64,000 bases of DNA from Pseudomonas indica NBRC 103045 (lineage in GTDB: Bacteria; Pseudomonadota; Gammaproteobacteria; Pseudomonadales; Pseudomonadaceae). The notes under the pieces were generated by a model. The model ran no database searches. It saw nothing but the letters and a program-made list of their open reading frames with translations, and had not been told where the DNA came from. The position numbers and the translations under genes were made by a program. Location of the stretch: positions 62,001 through 126,000 of the forward strand of contig NZ_BDAC01000018.1 in NCBI RefSeq assembly GCF_002091635.1. The letters run 5' to 3'. Below are positions 37,350-45,181 of the stretch, piece by piece (position 1 is the stretch's first letter; every line of letters begins with the position of its first letter).

Positions 37350-37505
37350 GATGTTCTTCGTGGGAGCGAGCGTTGTTCGCGAATGGGGCTTCGCCAGCAG
37401 AGCTGGCTCCTACAAGAGCAGAGCGGTGGCGCATACGGTTTTTTGTAGGGGCGAATTTATTCGCCCACGAAGCCCCGCCGGGCGAATGAATTCGCCCCTA
37501 CGACA
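37350..37505. repeat. REP cluster
   Basis: Successive palindromes: GGGAGCGAGCGTTGTTCGCG, a CGCCAGCAGAGCTGGCTCC unit, then a head-to-head pair of GGCGAATTTATTCGCC and GGCGAATGAATTCGCC. They fill the space between a plus-strand stop and the minus-strand PPTase stop. Confidence 0.85.
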
Positions 37506-37509
37506 CGGG

Positions 37510-38232
37510 TTAAAGACCCGGACGCGCCGATACCGCCACCAGGCTCAGCAGATACTCGTCGAAGGTGGCGAATTGTGCCTCCAGCTCGACGCCTCGGCAC
37601 CAGTCGTCCGACAGGTCGCACAGCAGGCGCAGGCGCGCCGTGCCGTCGGACTGCCAGTCGAGCAGCTCGGCATCCTCGAAGTAAAAGCGCTTGCCCACCA
37701 GCGGATAGAGCGCCTTGAACAGGCTTTCCTTGAGCGAAAAGGTGAGGGTGACCTGCAGGGCCGTCTGCCCTGGACGCAGCCGCTGCAGCTCGGCCGGTGT
37801 GAGGATTTCTCCGGCGAGGCGCTCGGCACGGGTTTCGGTGAGCAGTTGTTCGACATCCAGACCGAGCCCGCGCCAGTCGGATTTCTGGGCCACCACTGCG
37901 GCGGCCCAACCCTTGCCATGGGTGATCGAGCCGCTGAAGCCGGTCGGCCATTGCGGCGCCCGATCCTCTCCCAGCGCCGGCACCACGGCCGGCCCGCCTA
38001 GACCGCGCATCGCCTCGCGCGCGCAGAGCCGCCCGGCGAGGAATTCCGCCTGCCGCTTGGCCACGGAGCGCTGGATACTGGCTGGCGCCTCGATGCCGCA
38101 GCGGAGAAAATCCTCCGCCATCAGCATGTCGGGTTGGAAAAGACAGGCCACCAGACGGGCGCCAGGCAAGGCCTGGGGCAGCGGCCACTGGGAGTCGAAC
38201 GGCGAACAACAGGCGGGATGGAAAGCGGACAT
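37510..38232 (-). CDS. pcpS: 4'-phosphopantetheinyl transferase (PcpS/EntD type)
   Basis: This 240-residue enzyme moves the phosphopantetheine arm of coenzyme A to a Ser of acyl, aryl or peptidyl carrier proteins. The family motifs are present: SGSITHGKGWAAAVV, GLGLDVEQLL (magnesium-binding Asp and Glu) and FSLKESLFKALYP (Lys/Glu motif 3). In P. aeruginosa the single PcpS serves both fatty acid and siderophore synthesis; the same is likely here. The start ATG at 38232 is the only one giving the normal N-terminus MSAFHPACCSPF. Confidence 0.9.
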   Translation of the reverse strand: MSAFHPACCSPFDSQWPLPQALPGARLVACLFQPDMLMAEDFLRCGIEAPASIQRSVAKRQAEFLAGRLCAREAMRGLGGPAVVPALGEDRAPQWPTGFSGSITHGKGWAAAVVAQKSDWRGLGLDVEQLLTETRAERLAGEILTPAELQRLRPGQTALQVTLTFSLKESLFKALYPLVGKRFYFEDAELLDWQSDGTARLRLLCDLSDDWCRGVELEAQFATFDEYLLSLVAVSARPGL

Positions 38233-38329
38233 GCGCGCATTCTGCCGTGCAGCGCTTCCGCCAGCCAGCCCCGAGCGGCGTTTACATTTCTTTGCAAAGC
38301 GGCAACAAAGGGAAACGGTGGTCCGTCCC

Positions 38330-38451
38330 GGGTTTTGCCAGACTAGCGCCGCGTTTCCTTTGGGAGCGCAGGTGAGGTTGCTATCGGAATCCTGTGGGTT
38401 CCGGTTTTCTCTGCTTGAGTACGGGAGTCCCGAATGGGGCTCCCGTTTTTT
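38330..38451 (+). ncRNA. Candidate small RNA ending in a strong terminator
   Basis: No ORF fits between the PPTase start and 38450, yet a textbook terminator closes the region. The preceding 90 bases contain a CGGAA/TTCCG hairpin (38386-38405) and a U-rich single-stranded stretch before the terminator, as in Hfq-binding sRNAs. The 5' end is unknown; a TTGCCA at about 38334 could be a -35 element. This is a structural inference only. Confidence 0.35.
38421..38451 (+). terminator. Rho-independent terminator
   Basis: An 11-bp stem from ACGGGAGTCCC pairing with GGGGCTCCCGT around a GAAT loop (one G-U pair) is followed by six T residues. No plus-strand protein gene precedes it, which is why a small RNA is proposed. 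Confidence 0.88.
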
Positions 38452-38532
38452 ATTGGGCGTTCGTTGGGATGGCAGCTCTTGGTCAGTCGCTGTTGCCAGG
38501 CCTGGAGTGGGTCGTGCTTGGCAGTCTTGCCT

Positions 38533-38683
38533 TGATGAGCCGAATAAACAACGTATTCGGCTCATTCCGTGAGCCGATCAGGCGGGCTGTTCGGCTCAAC
38601 AGGGAGCTGAGAGCTGTGCCCAATCGGTTCTATGACCTCCTCACGACAAAGCTCCGCCGATCATCTCGGCGGGGCTTTGTCGT
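38533..38683. repeat. Three consecutive palindromes between the sRNA candidate and a minus-strand gene
   Basis: Palindrome 1 at 38534-38564 pairs ATGAGCCGAAT with ATTCGGCTCAT. Palindrome 2 at 38569-38597 pairs TGAGCCGA with TCGGCTCA. Palindrome 3 at 38643-38683 is an 18-bp near-perfect stem (ACGACAAAGC/GCTTTGTCGT at its base). The first two share the same half-site. The third may end transcription of the minus-strand dienelactone hydrolase gene, though it lacks a U-run. Confidence 0.7.
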
Positions 38684-38701
38684 TCCGGGGAACGCCATCG
38701 G

Positions 38702-39487
38702 TTACTGAGCGAAGACGTCCTTGAAGAAGGCTTTCATGTCGGCCCAGGAGCGTTCGTCGGCTTCCTTCTGGTAGGCGATGTCCAGGCCGTGGCCTTTGTG
38801 GGCGTCGGCATCGGGGTTGGTGAAGCCGTGCTTGGCGCCGGGGAGGCTGACGAAGCGGTAGTCGGCGCCGGCGGCGTCGAGTTCGGCCTTGAAGGCGGCG
38901 ATCTGCTTGGGCGGGATAAAGCTGTCGGCCTCGCCGTGTTCGACGAGAATCTTGGCCTTCACGGCGCCGGGTTTGGCCGGGGTGTCGGTGGCGAGATTGC
39001 CGTGGAAGCTGACCACGCCGGCCAGCGGGACGCCCTGGCGGGCCATGTCGAGGACGACCTTGCCGCCGAAGCAATAGCCGATGGCGCCGAGGCGGGCGGG
39101 GTCGGTCTGCGGCTGGGCTTTGAGCAGGTCGAGGCCGGCGAGGAAGCGGGCCTGGGCGGCTTCGCTGCTGGCCAGGGCGGCCTGCATGAACTTCATGGCG
39201 TCGTCGGGATGCTGGGTGTTCTTGCCGTCGCCGTACATGTCGATGGCCAGGGCGCTGTAGCCGAGGGCGGCGAGGTCACGGGCGCGGCGCTTGGCGTAGT
39301 CGTTCAGGCCCCACCATTCGTGGACCACCACCACGCCGGGGCGCGGGCCTTCGATGGCGTCGTCGTAGGCGTGGTAGCCGACCAGCTTGGTGCCGTCGGC
39401 GGCCTGGTAGGGGATTTCCTGGGTCTTGATCTCCGCCTGGGCGACGGCGGCGAACAACATGAGGAGGCCGAACAGTGAACGGCGCAT
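38702..39487 (-). CDS. Exported dienelactone hydrolase family protein
   Basis: An alpha/beta-hydrolase of 261 residues with a signal peptide (SLFGLLMLFAAVAQA). The nucleophile is Cys in AIGYCFGGKVV; the acid is Asp in EHGEADSFIP, and the His is in PGAKHGFTNPDADAHKGHG. VVVVHEWWGLNDYAKRRARD is the oxyanion-side family motif. The substrate may be a dienelactone or other ester. Sec export to the periplasm is less usual than the cytosolic form of the pathway enzyme. AAGGAG precedes the ATG. Confidence 0.87.
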   Translation of the reverse strand: MRRSLFGLLMLFAAVAQAEIKTQEIPYQAADGTKLVGYHAYDDAIEGPRPGVVVVHEWWGLNDYAKRRARDLAALGYSALAIDMYGDGKNTQHPDDAMKFMQAALASSEAAQARFLAGLDLLKAQPQTDPARLGAIGYCFGGKVVLDMARQGVPLAGVVSFHGNLATDTPAKPGAVKAKILVEHGEADSFIPPKQIAAFKAELDAAGADYRFVSLPGAKHGFTNPDADAHKGHGLDIAYQKEADERSWADMKAFFKDVFAQ

Positions 39488-39544
39488 GGCAACTCTCCTT
39501 GTGAGCGAACGGAAAGCAGCAAGCATAGTGGGTGTGGGGTGGTC

Positions 39545-39703
39545 GGGGCGAGGGATGAGTTCGTCCCTACGGTGTGCACTGATTTATGTAGGAGCGAACT
39601 CTGCTCGCGAAGCGGCGGTTCGCCGGAGGCATGGATCGCCAGCAGAGCTGGCTCCTCCGGTTTTCGTGTAGGGGCGAATTCATTCGCCCGGCGGGGGGCT
39701 GGT
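39545..39703. repeat. REP cluster
   Basis: Palindromes of the types GTAGGAGCGAACTCTGCTCG, CGCCAGCAGAGCTGGCTCC and GGGGCGAATTCATTCGCCCG in sequence between two minus-strand genes. The last unit lies just before the stop codon of the DGC gene. Confidence 0.85.
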
Positions 39704-40087
39704 TCAGGCGGGCTGGGTGAAGCGGTGGTCGCTGGCGATCAGGTGGCTGAGTTCGTCGAACAGGGCGTCGGCGTCTTCGTCGCGGCAGTCTTCGCCGTAG
39801 CGTTTGCGCAGGCCGTAGTGGCTGAGGGTGAGGTGGACGTCGGCGTCGACGCCGTGCTGGGCCAGGCAGCCGCGGACGCAGTGCAGGGGGCAGCCGTCGA
39901 GGGCAAGGATGGGGCGGCCGGAGCGGGCCTTGTTGACCAGCGAGGGGACACCGCCGCCGACCCCGGCGATGCAGGACATCTCCGCCAGCCCGGCGCGGTC
40001 CAGGCGCAGGGCCAGGGTGTTGGCGAGCTGGGCGACGTTGGAGCAGCCGGAGCAGGAGTAGACGAGGGGCAGGGCGCTGTCGGGCAT
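39704..40087 (-). CDS. DGC-domain putative zinc-binding protein, ANR/DNR-controlled
   Basis: A 127-residue protein rich in paired cysteines: VYSCSGCSNVAQLANTLALR, EMSCIAGVGG and LDGCPLHCVRGCLAQHGVDA, the last being the DGC motif after which the family (PF08859) is named. A metal-handling or metal-cofactor role is inferred. It lies directly downstream of narL on the same strand but has its own ANR/DNR box at 40145-40158, so it should be induced without oxygen together with nitrate respiration. Confidence 0.83.
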   Translation of the reverse strand: MPDSALPLVYSCSGCSNVAQLANTLALRLDRAGLAEMSCIAGVGGGVPSLVNKARSGRPILALDGCPLHCVRGCLAQHGVDADVHLTLSHYGLRKRYGEDCRDEDADALFDELSHLIASDHRFTQPA

Positions 40088-40144
40088 CGGGATTCTCCGG
40101 GGCGGACCGTGGACCGATTGTCCGGATGCGCGGCGAAGGCGGCC

Positions 40145-40158
40145 TTGATAACGGTCAA
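40145..40158 (-). promoter_or_regulatory. ANR/DNR (FNR-type) box of the DGC gene
   Basis: TTGATAACGGTCAA matches the TTGAT-N4-ATCAA consensus except for one half-site base, and is centred 64 bp upstream of the DGC start. A promoter with the box near -41 would start transcription about 25 bp before the ATG. It lies between narL and this gene, both minus strand. Confidence 0.8.
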
Positions 40159-40180
40159 GTCACGGCCGCCGCATCGCCCC

Positions 40181-40834
40181 TCACTGCAGATGATTCTCCA
40201 CCACCCACACCGCCGCTTCGGTCCGCGAGCGCATGCCGAGCTTGTTGAGCAGGCGTTTGACGTGGACCTTGACCGTGCCTTCGGTGATGTCGAGCTTGCG
40301 CGCGATCATCTTGTTGGTCTGGCCCTTGGCGATCTGCCGCAGCACGTCCTTTTCGCGTTTGGTGAGGCTGGCGGCGCTCACCGACTGGCCCTGCTTGGGC
40401 CGTTCGCGCAGTGCTTCGGCGAGGACCTTGGTCAGCTCCGGGCTGAGGGCCAGCTTGCCCTGGGCGGCGGCGCGGATCTGGTCGATGACGTCGTCCGGCT
40501 CCATGTCCTTGAGCAGGTAGCCGTCGGCGCCGTTGCGCAGGGCTTCGAGCACGTTGCCGTGTTCGTCGGAGACGGTGAACAGGATGATCCGCGCATCGAC
40601 GCCGGCTTCGCGCAGGCGCTTGATGGTTTCCAGGCCGTCCATGCCGGGCATGTTGAGGTCGAGGAGGATCAGGTCGACATCCAGGGTGCTGGCCAGCTCC
40701 ACGGCCTCCTGGCCGCTGCCGGCCTCGCCGACCGGCAGCAGGTCGTCTTCCATGGCCAGCAGGTCGCGCAGGCCACGGCGCATCATGGGATGGTCGTCGA
40801 CCAGGAGGATGCGGGTTTTTTCGTCGTCGCTCAT
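40181..40834 (-). CDS. narL: Nitrate response regulator NarL
   Basis: A 217-residue two-component regulator with a receiver domain (DDHPMMRRGLRDLLA, phospho-Asp in VDLILLDLNMPGMDGL) and a LuxR-type helix-turn-helix (LTKREKDVLRQIAKGQTNKM, then IARKLDITEGTVKVHVKRLL). When phosphorylated by NarX in the presence of nitrate or nitrite it should activate narK-narGHJI. It follows narX by 19 bp on the same strand, so the two are co-transcribed. Confidence 0.95.
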   Translation of the reverse strand: MSDDEKTRILLVDDHPMMRRGLRDLLAMEDDLLPVGEAGSGQEAVELASTLDVDLILLDLNMPGMDGLETIKRLREAGVDARIILFTVSDEHGNVLEALRNGADGYLLKDMEPDDVIDQIRAAAQGKLALSPELTKVLAEALRERPKQGQSVSAASLTKREKDVLRQIAKGQTNKMIARKLDITEGTVKVHVKRLLNKLGMRSRTEAAVWVVENHLQ

Positions 40835-40853
40835 AGGTTCAGGCTCAGGGTGC

Positions 40854-42737
40854 TTACGGGCTGCGCAGCGCGAGGGGCTCGGCCGGGGCCGTGTCGGGCT
40901 CCGGAGTTACGTTGATGCGCCGGTAGTCCGGCAGGAAGGTGAGGTGGACCCGGGTGCCGCCTTCGGGGCGGCGGCCCACCTCGACCCGGCCATGCAGGCT
41001 GCCGGCGCGTTCGTGGAGGATGCTCAGGCCATAGTGGCCGCCGGGGCTTTCCAGGGTGGGAATGCCGATGCCGTCGTCGTCCACACGGATGTGCACGATG
41101 CCCTGGCGGTCCTGGTAGAGGGCCAGTCGGCAATGTTTCGCCTGGGCATGCTTGATCACGTTGCTCAGGGCTTCGCGGAGAATCTGCAAACAGTGGATTT
41201 CCTCGTTGGGGCTCAGCGGGCAGTGGCCGAGGGCGTAGTCCAGGTCGATCTCCACGCCGGAATGGCTGCCGAATTCCTTGATGGTGGCCTGCACCGCCGG
41301 GGCGAGGCCGGGCGCGTCCATCTTGATGCGGAAGGTGGTGAGCAGTTCGCGCAGTTGCCGGTAGGCGGCATTCAGGCCGCCCTGGATTTCGCCCAGGGTG
41401 GTTTCCAGGGCTTCGCTGGGGTGCTGGTTGGCGATCTGCTTCTTCAGCCGGGTCAGTTGCAGCTTCTGGTAGGAGAGGGCCTGGGCCAGGGAGTCGTGCA
41501 GCTCACGGGCGATCACCGCGCGCTCTTCCATCAGCGCCAGGCGCGCCTGCTGCTGGCCGAGACGGCTCAGGCCGAGGGAGGCGGCGAACAGGTCGGCGAG
41601 GGTCGCCAGCAACTGCTGCTGCCAGTCTTCCAGGCGTTCGCCGACGGTCTGCTCGACGCGCAGGCTGCCCAGCTCGGTGTTGTTGGCGCGCAGCGGGAAG
41701 CTGAGGGTCTGCGCCCCGCCCGGCGTCACGCCGGTCTGCTTCACCGGGCACTGGTCGCAGTCCGGCAGGCTGCAGTATTCCGGCGGTTGCAGGTTCACCG
41801 AGGAAATCGCCGTGTGGCTGCCGAACGCCGGGTCGCTGTTCAGGCACAGGGAGACCGGGCCGGACTTGAGGGTGTTCTGCACGCCGGCGAGCAGGCTGCC
41901 GATCAGCGCGGTGGGTTCGTCGGGACAGGTGTAGAGGGCGCGGGCACTGTTGAACAGCAGTTGCAGCGACTGGTTGCTGCGCTGCAGGGCGGCGGTCTTC
42001 TCGTCCACCTTGCGTTCCAGGTGCTCGTAGAGATTGGCCAGCTCGTCGCTCATCTGGTTGAGGGTGGCGGCAAGCAGGCCGAGTTCGTTGTCGCCCTGGT
42101 AATTGGCCTTGACGCGGAAGTGGCCGCGGCCGATCTGGCGGGCGAGGGAGACCAGTTCCTTCAGCGGCGTGACCAGGTTGTTGTGGATGCCGTAGACCAC
42201 CACGAAGGCGATCAGCACGGTGACGAACAGGGTGCCCACCTGCAGGGCGCGGATGACTTCCAGCTTGCCTTCCGATTGCACCTGCAAGGTGCCGACGAAC
42301 TGGTTCAGCTCCTGTACGAAGGGGGTCACTTCGCGGCGAAAGCCGGCGCTGTCGACTGGCTGGCTGGTGAGCAGCGGGCGCATCTGCAACGCCCAATGGC
42401 GCAGGGTGCGCTGGTGCAGTTCGGTGAGGGGCTGGTTGCGGTGCCGGCGCAGGGCCTGCAACAGCACGGGCGCCTGCAGGGTGTGCTCGAACTCGTCGAC
42501 GGCCTCGCTCAGCTCCAGCGGATTGCCCAGGTCGGCCAGCAGCGCCAGGCGGTAGGACTGCATGCGCAGGCTGCCGGCCTTGTTGATGGCGGCGGCATCG
42601 CCCTCGATGGCGTCGGCCATGTACAGCCCGCCGAGCATGCTCGCCAGGGTCACGCCGATGATGATGACGAAGGCCAGGGTGGTGTGCAGGACGATGGAGT
42701 GACGGCTGGCGGGCAGGGCGTCTTCGCTGCTGTTCAT
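40854..42737 (-). CDS. narX: Nitrate/nitrite sensor histidine kinase NarX
   Basis: A 627-residue membrane kinase. An N-terminal TM helix precedes the periplasmic sensor, whose P-box NKAGSLRMQSYRLALL is the nitrate-binding helix. A second TM lies at GTLFVTVLIAFVVVYGIH, followed by a HAMP region and a Cys-rich central segment (CSLPDCDQCPVK). The HisKA_3 phospho-acceptor is in VIARELHDSLAQALS, with an HATPase domain carrying DDDGIGIP. The start at 42737 gives the normal N-terminus and has GGAGATCCACC upstream. It is divergent from narK. Confidence 0.94.
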   Translation of the reverse strand: MNSSEDALPASRHSIVLHTTLAFVIIIGVTLASMLGGLYMADAIEGDAAAINKAGSLRMQSYRLALLADLGNPLELSEAVDEFEHTLQAPVLLQALRRHRNQPLTELHQRTLRHWALQMRPLLTSQPVDSAGFRREVTPFVQELNQFVGTLQVQSEGKLEVIRALQVGTLFVTVLIAFVVVYGIHNNLVTPLKELVSLARQIGRGHFRVKANYQGDNELGLLAATLNQMSDELANLYEHLERKVDEKTAALQRSNQSLQLLFNSARALYTCPDEPTALIGSLLAGVQNTLKSGPVSLCLNSDPAFGSHTAISSVNLQPPEYCSLPDCDQCPVKQTGVTPGGAQTLSFPLRANNTELGSLRVEQTVGERLEDWQQQLLATLADLFAASLGLSRLGQQQARLALMEERAVIARELHDSLAQALSYQKLQLTRLKKQIANQHPSEALETTLGEIQGGLNAAYRQLRELLTTFRIKMDAPGLAPAVQATIKEFGSHSGVEIDLDYALGHCPLSPNEEIHCLQILREALSNVIKHAQAKHCRLALYQDRQGIVHIRVDDDGIGIPTLESPGGHYGLSILHERAGSLHGRVEVGRRPEGGTRVHLTFLPDYRRINVTPEPDTAPAEPLALRSP

Positions 42738-43069
42738 GGTGGATCTCCGCGCTGTCGCCGATGACCACAGCCTCGTGCCGAACCGACGGCTTTGCAAGAG
42801 CCGGACGGATACCCCCAAAGCGCTTCGCCAGCGTGGCATGTTCTGCCGCTGCGCTGGGATGCCTTCGCAAGCCTCTGAAATTAAAGGCTTTTTCTCTTTC
42901 AAAGCGGGGTATCTCCAAGGGGGTATGGGGGATAAGTCTCTGATTTTCACGCGGAATCTTCTTTGACCCGAGTCAATTCCGCAGCGCCCCCCGACCCATA
43001 GGGTGCCGGTCAAAGGCCGTCACCGTTGCGTTCCACCCGGTGCCGGCTCCCGTACCGAGGAGGATCGCG
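42738..43069. promoter_or_regulatory. narX-narK divergent control region
   Basis: No gene fits here. Besides the ANR/DNR box at 42963-42976, TACCCCC-type heptamers resembling NarL sites occur at about 42810 (plus) and 42920 (minus strand). Both promoters must lie in these 332 bp. Confidence 0.65.
42963..42976 (+). promoter_or_regulatory. ANR/DNR (FNR-type) box upstream of narK
   Basis: TTGACCCGAGTCAA is a perfect inverted repeat of the TTGAC half-site, centred about 100 bp before the narK ATG. If it sits at -41.5, transcription would start near 43011, leaving a 59-base leader. Confidence 0.85.
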
Positions 43070-44671
43070 ATGAGCACAATCACCAAGTGGGAAGTGGAGG
43101 TACCGGCTTTCTGGGCCTCCACCGGCAAGTCGGTCGCCAACCGCAACCTGTGGATTTCCATCCCCAGCCTGCTCATGGCCTTCGCCATCTGGGCGATGTG
43201 GGGAATCATCACCGTGCAGATGCTCAACCTGGGCTTTCCCTTCGCCCCGGACGAGCTGTTCACCCTCACTGCCATCGCCGGCCTCACCGGCGCTACCCTG
43301 CGCATCCCGGCCTCGTTCATGATCCGCATCGCCGGCGGGCGCAACACCATCTTCCTCACCACCGCGCTGCTGATGATCCCGGCGGCCGGTGCCGGCCTGG
43401 CGCTGCAGAGCAAGGAAACCCCGCTCTGGGTGTTCCAGTTGCTGGCTTTCCTCTCCGGCATCGGCGGCGGCAACTTCGCCTGCTCGATGAGCAACATCAG
43501 CGGTTTCTTCCCGAAGAACCAGCAGGGCCTGGCCCTGGGCCTGAATGCCGGGCTGGGTAACTTCGGCGTTACCTCCATGCAGATTCTCATCCCGCTGGTG
43601 ATGACCGTCGGCCTGTTCGGCGCCGCGGCCGGCGAGCCCATGGCCCTGCTGAAGGACAGCGGCACCCTGATCGGCCGCATCCCGGCCGGTGCCCAGACCT
43701 ACATCCAGAACGCCGGCTGGATCTGGCTGGTGTTCCTGATCCCGCTGGCCTTCGCCGGCTGGTTCGGATTGAACAACCTGCAACCGATCACCCCCAACCC
43801 CGGGCATCCGCTGGGCGCCTTCGGCAAGATCGTCGGCCTCTATGGCGTCGGCTTCCTCACCGCCGGTGTCGGCCTGTACCTGTACATGCCGGCGCCGTTC
43901 GGCCTAGGCGTGCTGAACATGTGGGCCGCGCTGGCGCTGATCATCCTCGCCACCCTCGGCCTGCTGCGCCTGCTGCCGGGCAGCATCCAACCGAACATCA
44001 AGCGCCAGTTCGCGATCTTCTCGGACAAGCACACCTGGGCGCTGAGCGTGCTGTACATCCTCACCTTCGGCTCCTTCATCGGCTTCTCCATGGCGCTGCC
44101 GCTGTCGATCACCGTGATCTTCGGCTTCGTCAACGAAGTGGGCGCCGACGGCACCGTCACCCGCGTGCTCAACCCCAACGCGCCGAGCGCACTGACCTAC
44201 GCCTGGATCGGCCCGTTCATCGGTGCGCTGATCCGCCCGGTGGGCGGCTGGATCGCCGACAAGGTGGGCGGCTCCATCGTCACCCAGGCCATCTCGGTGG
44301 TGATGGTGATCGCCTCCGTCGCCCTCGGCTACGTGCTCCAGCAGGCCTACGGCTCGGCCCAGCCGGAACAGTACTTCTTCCCGTTCCTTGGCCTGTTCCT
44401 GGTGCTGTTCGCCGCCTCCGGGATCGGCAACGGTTCCACCTTCCGCACCATCGGCGTGATCTACGACCGCGAGAAGGCCGGCCCGGTACTCGGCTGGACC
44501 TCGGCGGTGGCGGCCTACGGCAGCTTCGTCGCACCGGTGGTGATCGGCGGCCAGATCAAGGCCGGCACCCCGGAAGTGGCGATGTACGGCTTCGCGGTGT
44601 TCTACGCGCTGTGCCTGGTCCTCAACTGGTGGTTCTACCTGCGCCGCAACGCCTACGTGCGCAACCCCTGA
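43070..44671 (+). CDS. narK: E. coli-type nitrate/nitrite transporter NarK
   Basis: A 533-residue MFS permease of the NarK/NarU branch of enterics. The pattern is ANRNLWISIPSLLMAFAIWA, then GANFACSM-like GGGNFACSMSNISGFFPKNQ, GLALGLNAGLGNFGVTSMQ and TFGSFIGFSMALPLS, with the second nitrate signature GIGNGSTFRTIGVIYDREKA. P. aeruginosa has a different, shorter NarK1 here, so this is an alternative first transporter. It should exchange nitrate for nitrite. The start 43070 has GAGGATCGCG upstream; an in-frame Met at 43040 lacks a ribosome site. Confidence 0.92.
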   Translation: MSTITKWEVEVPAFWASTGKSVANRNLWISIPSLLMAFAIWAMWGIITVQMLNLGFPFAPDELFTLTAIAGLTGATLRIPASFMIRIAGGRNTIFLTTALLMIPAAGAGLALQSKETPLWVFQLLAFLSGIGGGNFACSMSNISGFFPKNQQGLALGLNAGLGNFGVTSMQILIPLVMTVGLFGAAAGEPMALLKDSGTLIGRIPAGAQTYIQNAGWIWLVFLIPLAFAGWFGLNNLQPITPNPGHPLGAFGKIVGLYGVGFLTAGVGLYLYMPAPFGLGVLNMWAALALIILATLGLLRLLPGSIQPNIKRQFAIFSDKHTWALSVLYILTFGSFIGFSMALPLSITVIFGFVNEVGADGTVTRVLNPNAPSALTYAWIGPFIGALIRPVGGWIADKVGGSIVTQAISVVMVIASVALGYVLQQAYGSAQPEQYFFPFLGLFLVLFAASGIGNGSTFRTIGVIYDREKAGPVLGWTSAVAAYGSFVAPVVIGGQIKAGTPEVAMYGFAVFYALCLVLNWWFYLRRNAYVRNP

Positions 44672-44693
44672 TCCCGCCGACCGGAGAGACGCC

Positions 44694-45152
44694 ATGAAAA
44701 TCATGCTCGCCTACGACAACTCGCGTAACGCCCGGCTGGCGCTGGAGAACACGCTGGATCTGTTCGGCCCGCTCAAGCCGCTGGTGATCCTGGTCGGTGT
44801 GGTGGAAGAGCCGCGCGATGCCAGCGACGCCAACCAGGAGAACTACGAGCGCGCTCGCGCCGAGTTCCAGCAGTTCCTCCGCGAGGCCGCCGTCCGCGTC
44901 GGCCATCGCGGCTACGACGCCGAGGTGGTCCTGGCCGAAGGCGACGCCCGGAAGATGCTGCTCAAGGCCGCCGAGACCAAGAAGCCCGACATGCTGGTGA
45001 TCGCCCGCCACAGCCACGAGCCGGACGGCGGGCTGCTGACGCGCTCGCTGAACCTGTTCGTCGATGAGCTGGATTACATGACCTTCGGCAGCGTCAGTGC
45101 CTTCCTCGCCCGGCGCGCGCCCTGTCCCGTGCTGATCCAGGCCTGCCCGTGA
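44694..45152 (+). CDS. Universal stress protein (UspA family) inside the nar operon
   Basis: A 152-residue single-domain Usp with MKIMLAYDNSRNARLALENT at the start, VVLAEGDARKMLLKAAETKK in the middle and a C-terminal FGSVSAFLARRAPCPVLIQA. The ATP loop G-x2-G-x9-G is partly degenerate: HSHEPDGG replaces the usual GxxG segment. It sits 22 bp after narK and 29 bp before narK2 on the same strand, so it is an operon member. Some Usp proteins help pseudomonads survive anaerobic energy starvation; a like role here is inference. Confidence 0.88.
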   Translation: MKIMLAYDNSRNARLALENTLDLFGPLKPLVILVGVVEEPRDASDANQENYERARAEFQQFLREAAVRVGHRGYDAEVVLAEGDARKMLLKAAETKKPDMLVIARHSHEPDGGLLTRSLNLFVDELDYMTFGSVSAFLARRAPCPVLIQACP

Positions 45153-45181
45153 TCCGTCCTGCGTTCGAGGAGTAGTCGAAC

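Noticed and set aside
38394-38708. 104-codon plus-strand ORF over the terminator and palindromes
   Set aside because: It crosses a strong terminator and three palindromes and its product shows no family pattern, so a non-coding role of this DNA is more likely.
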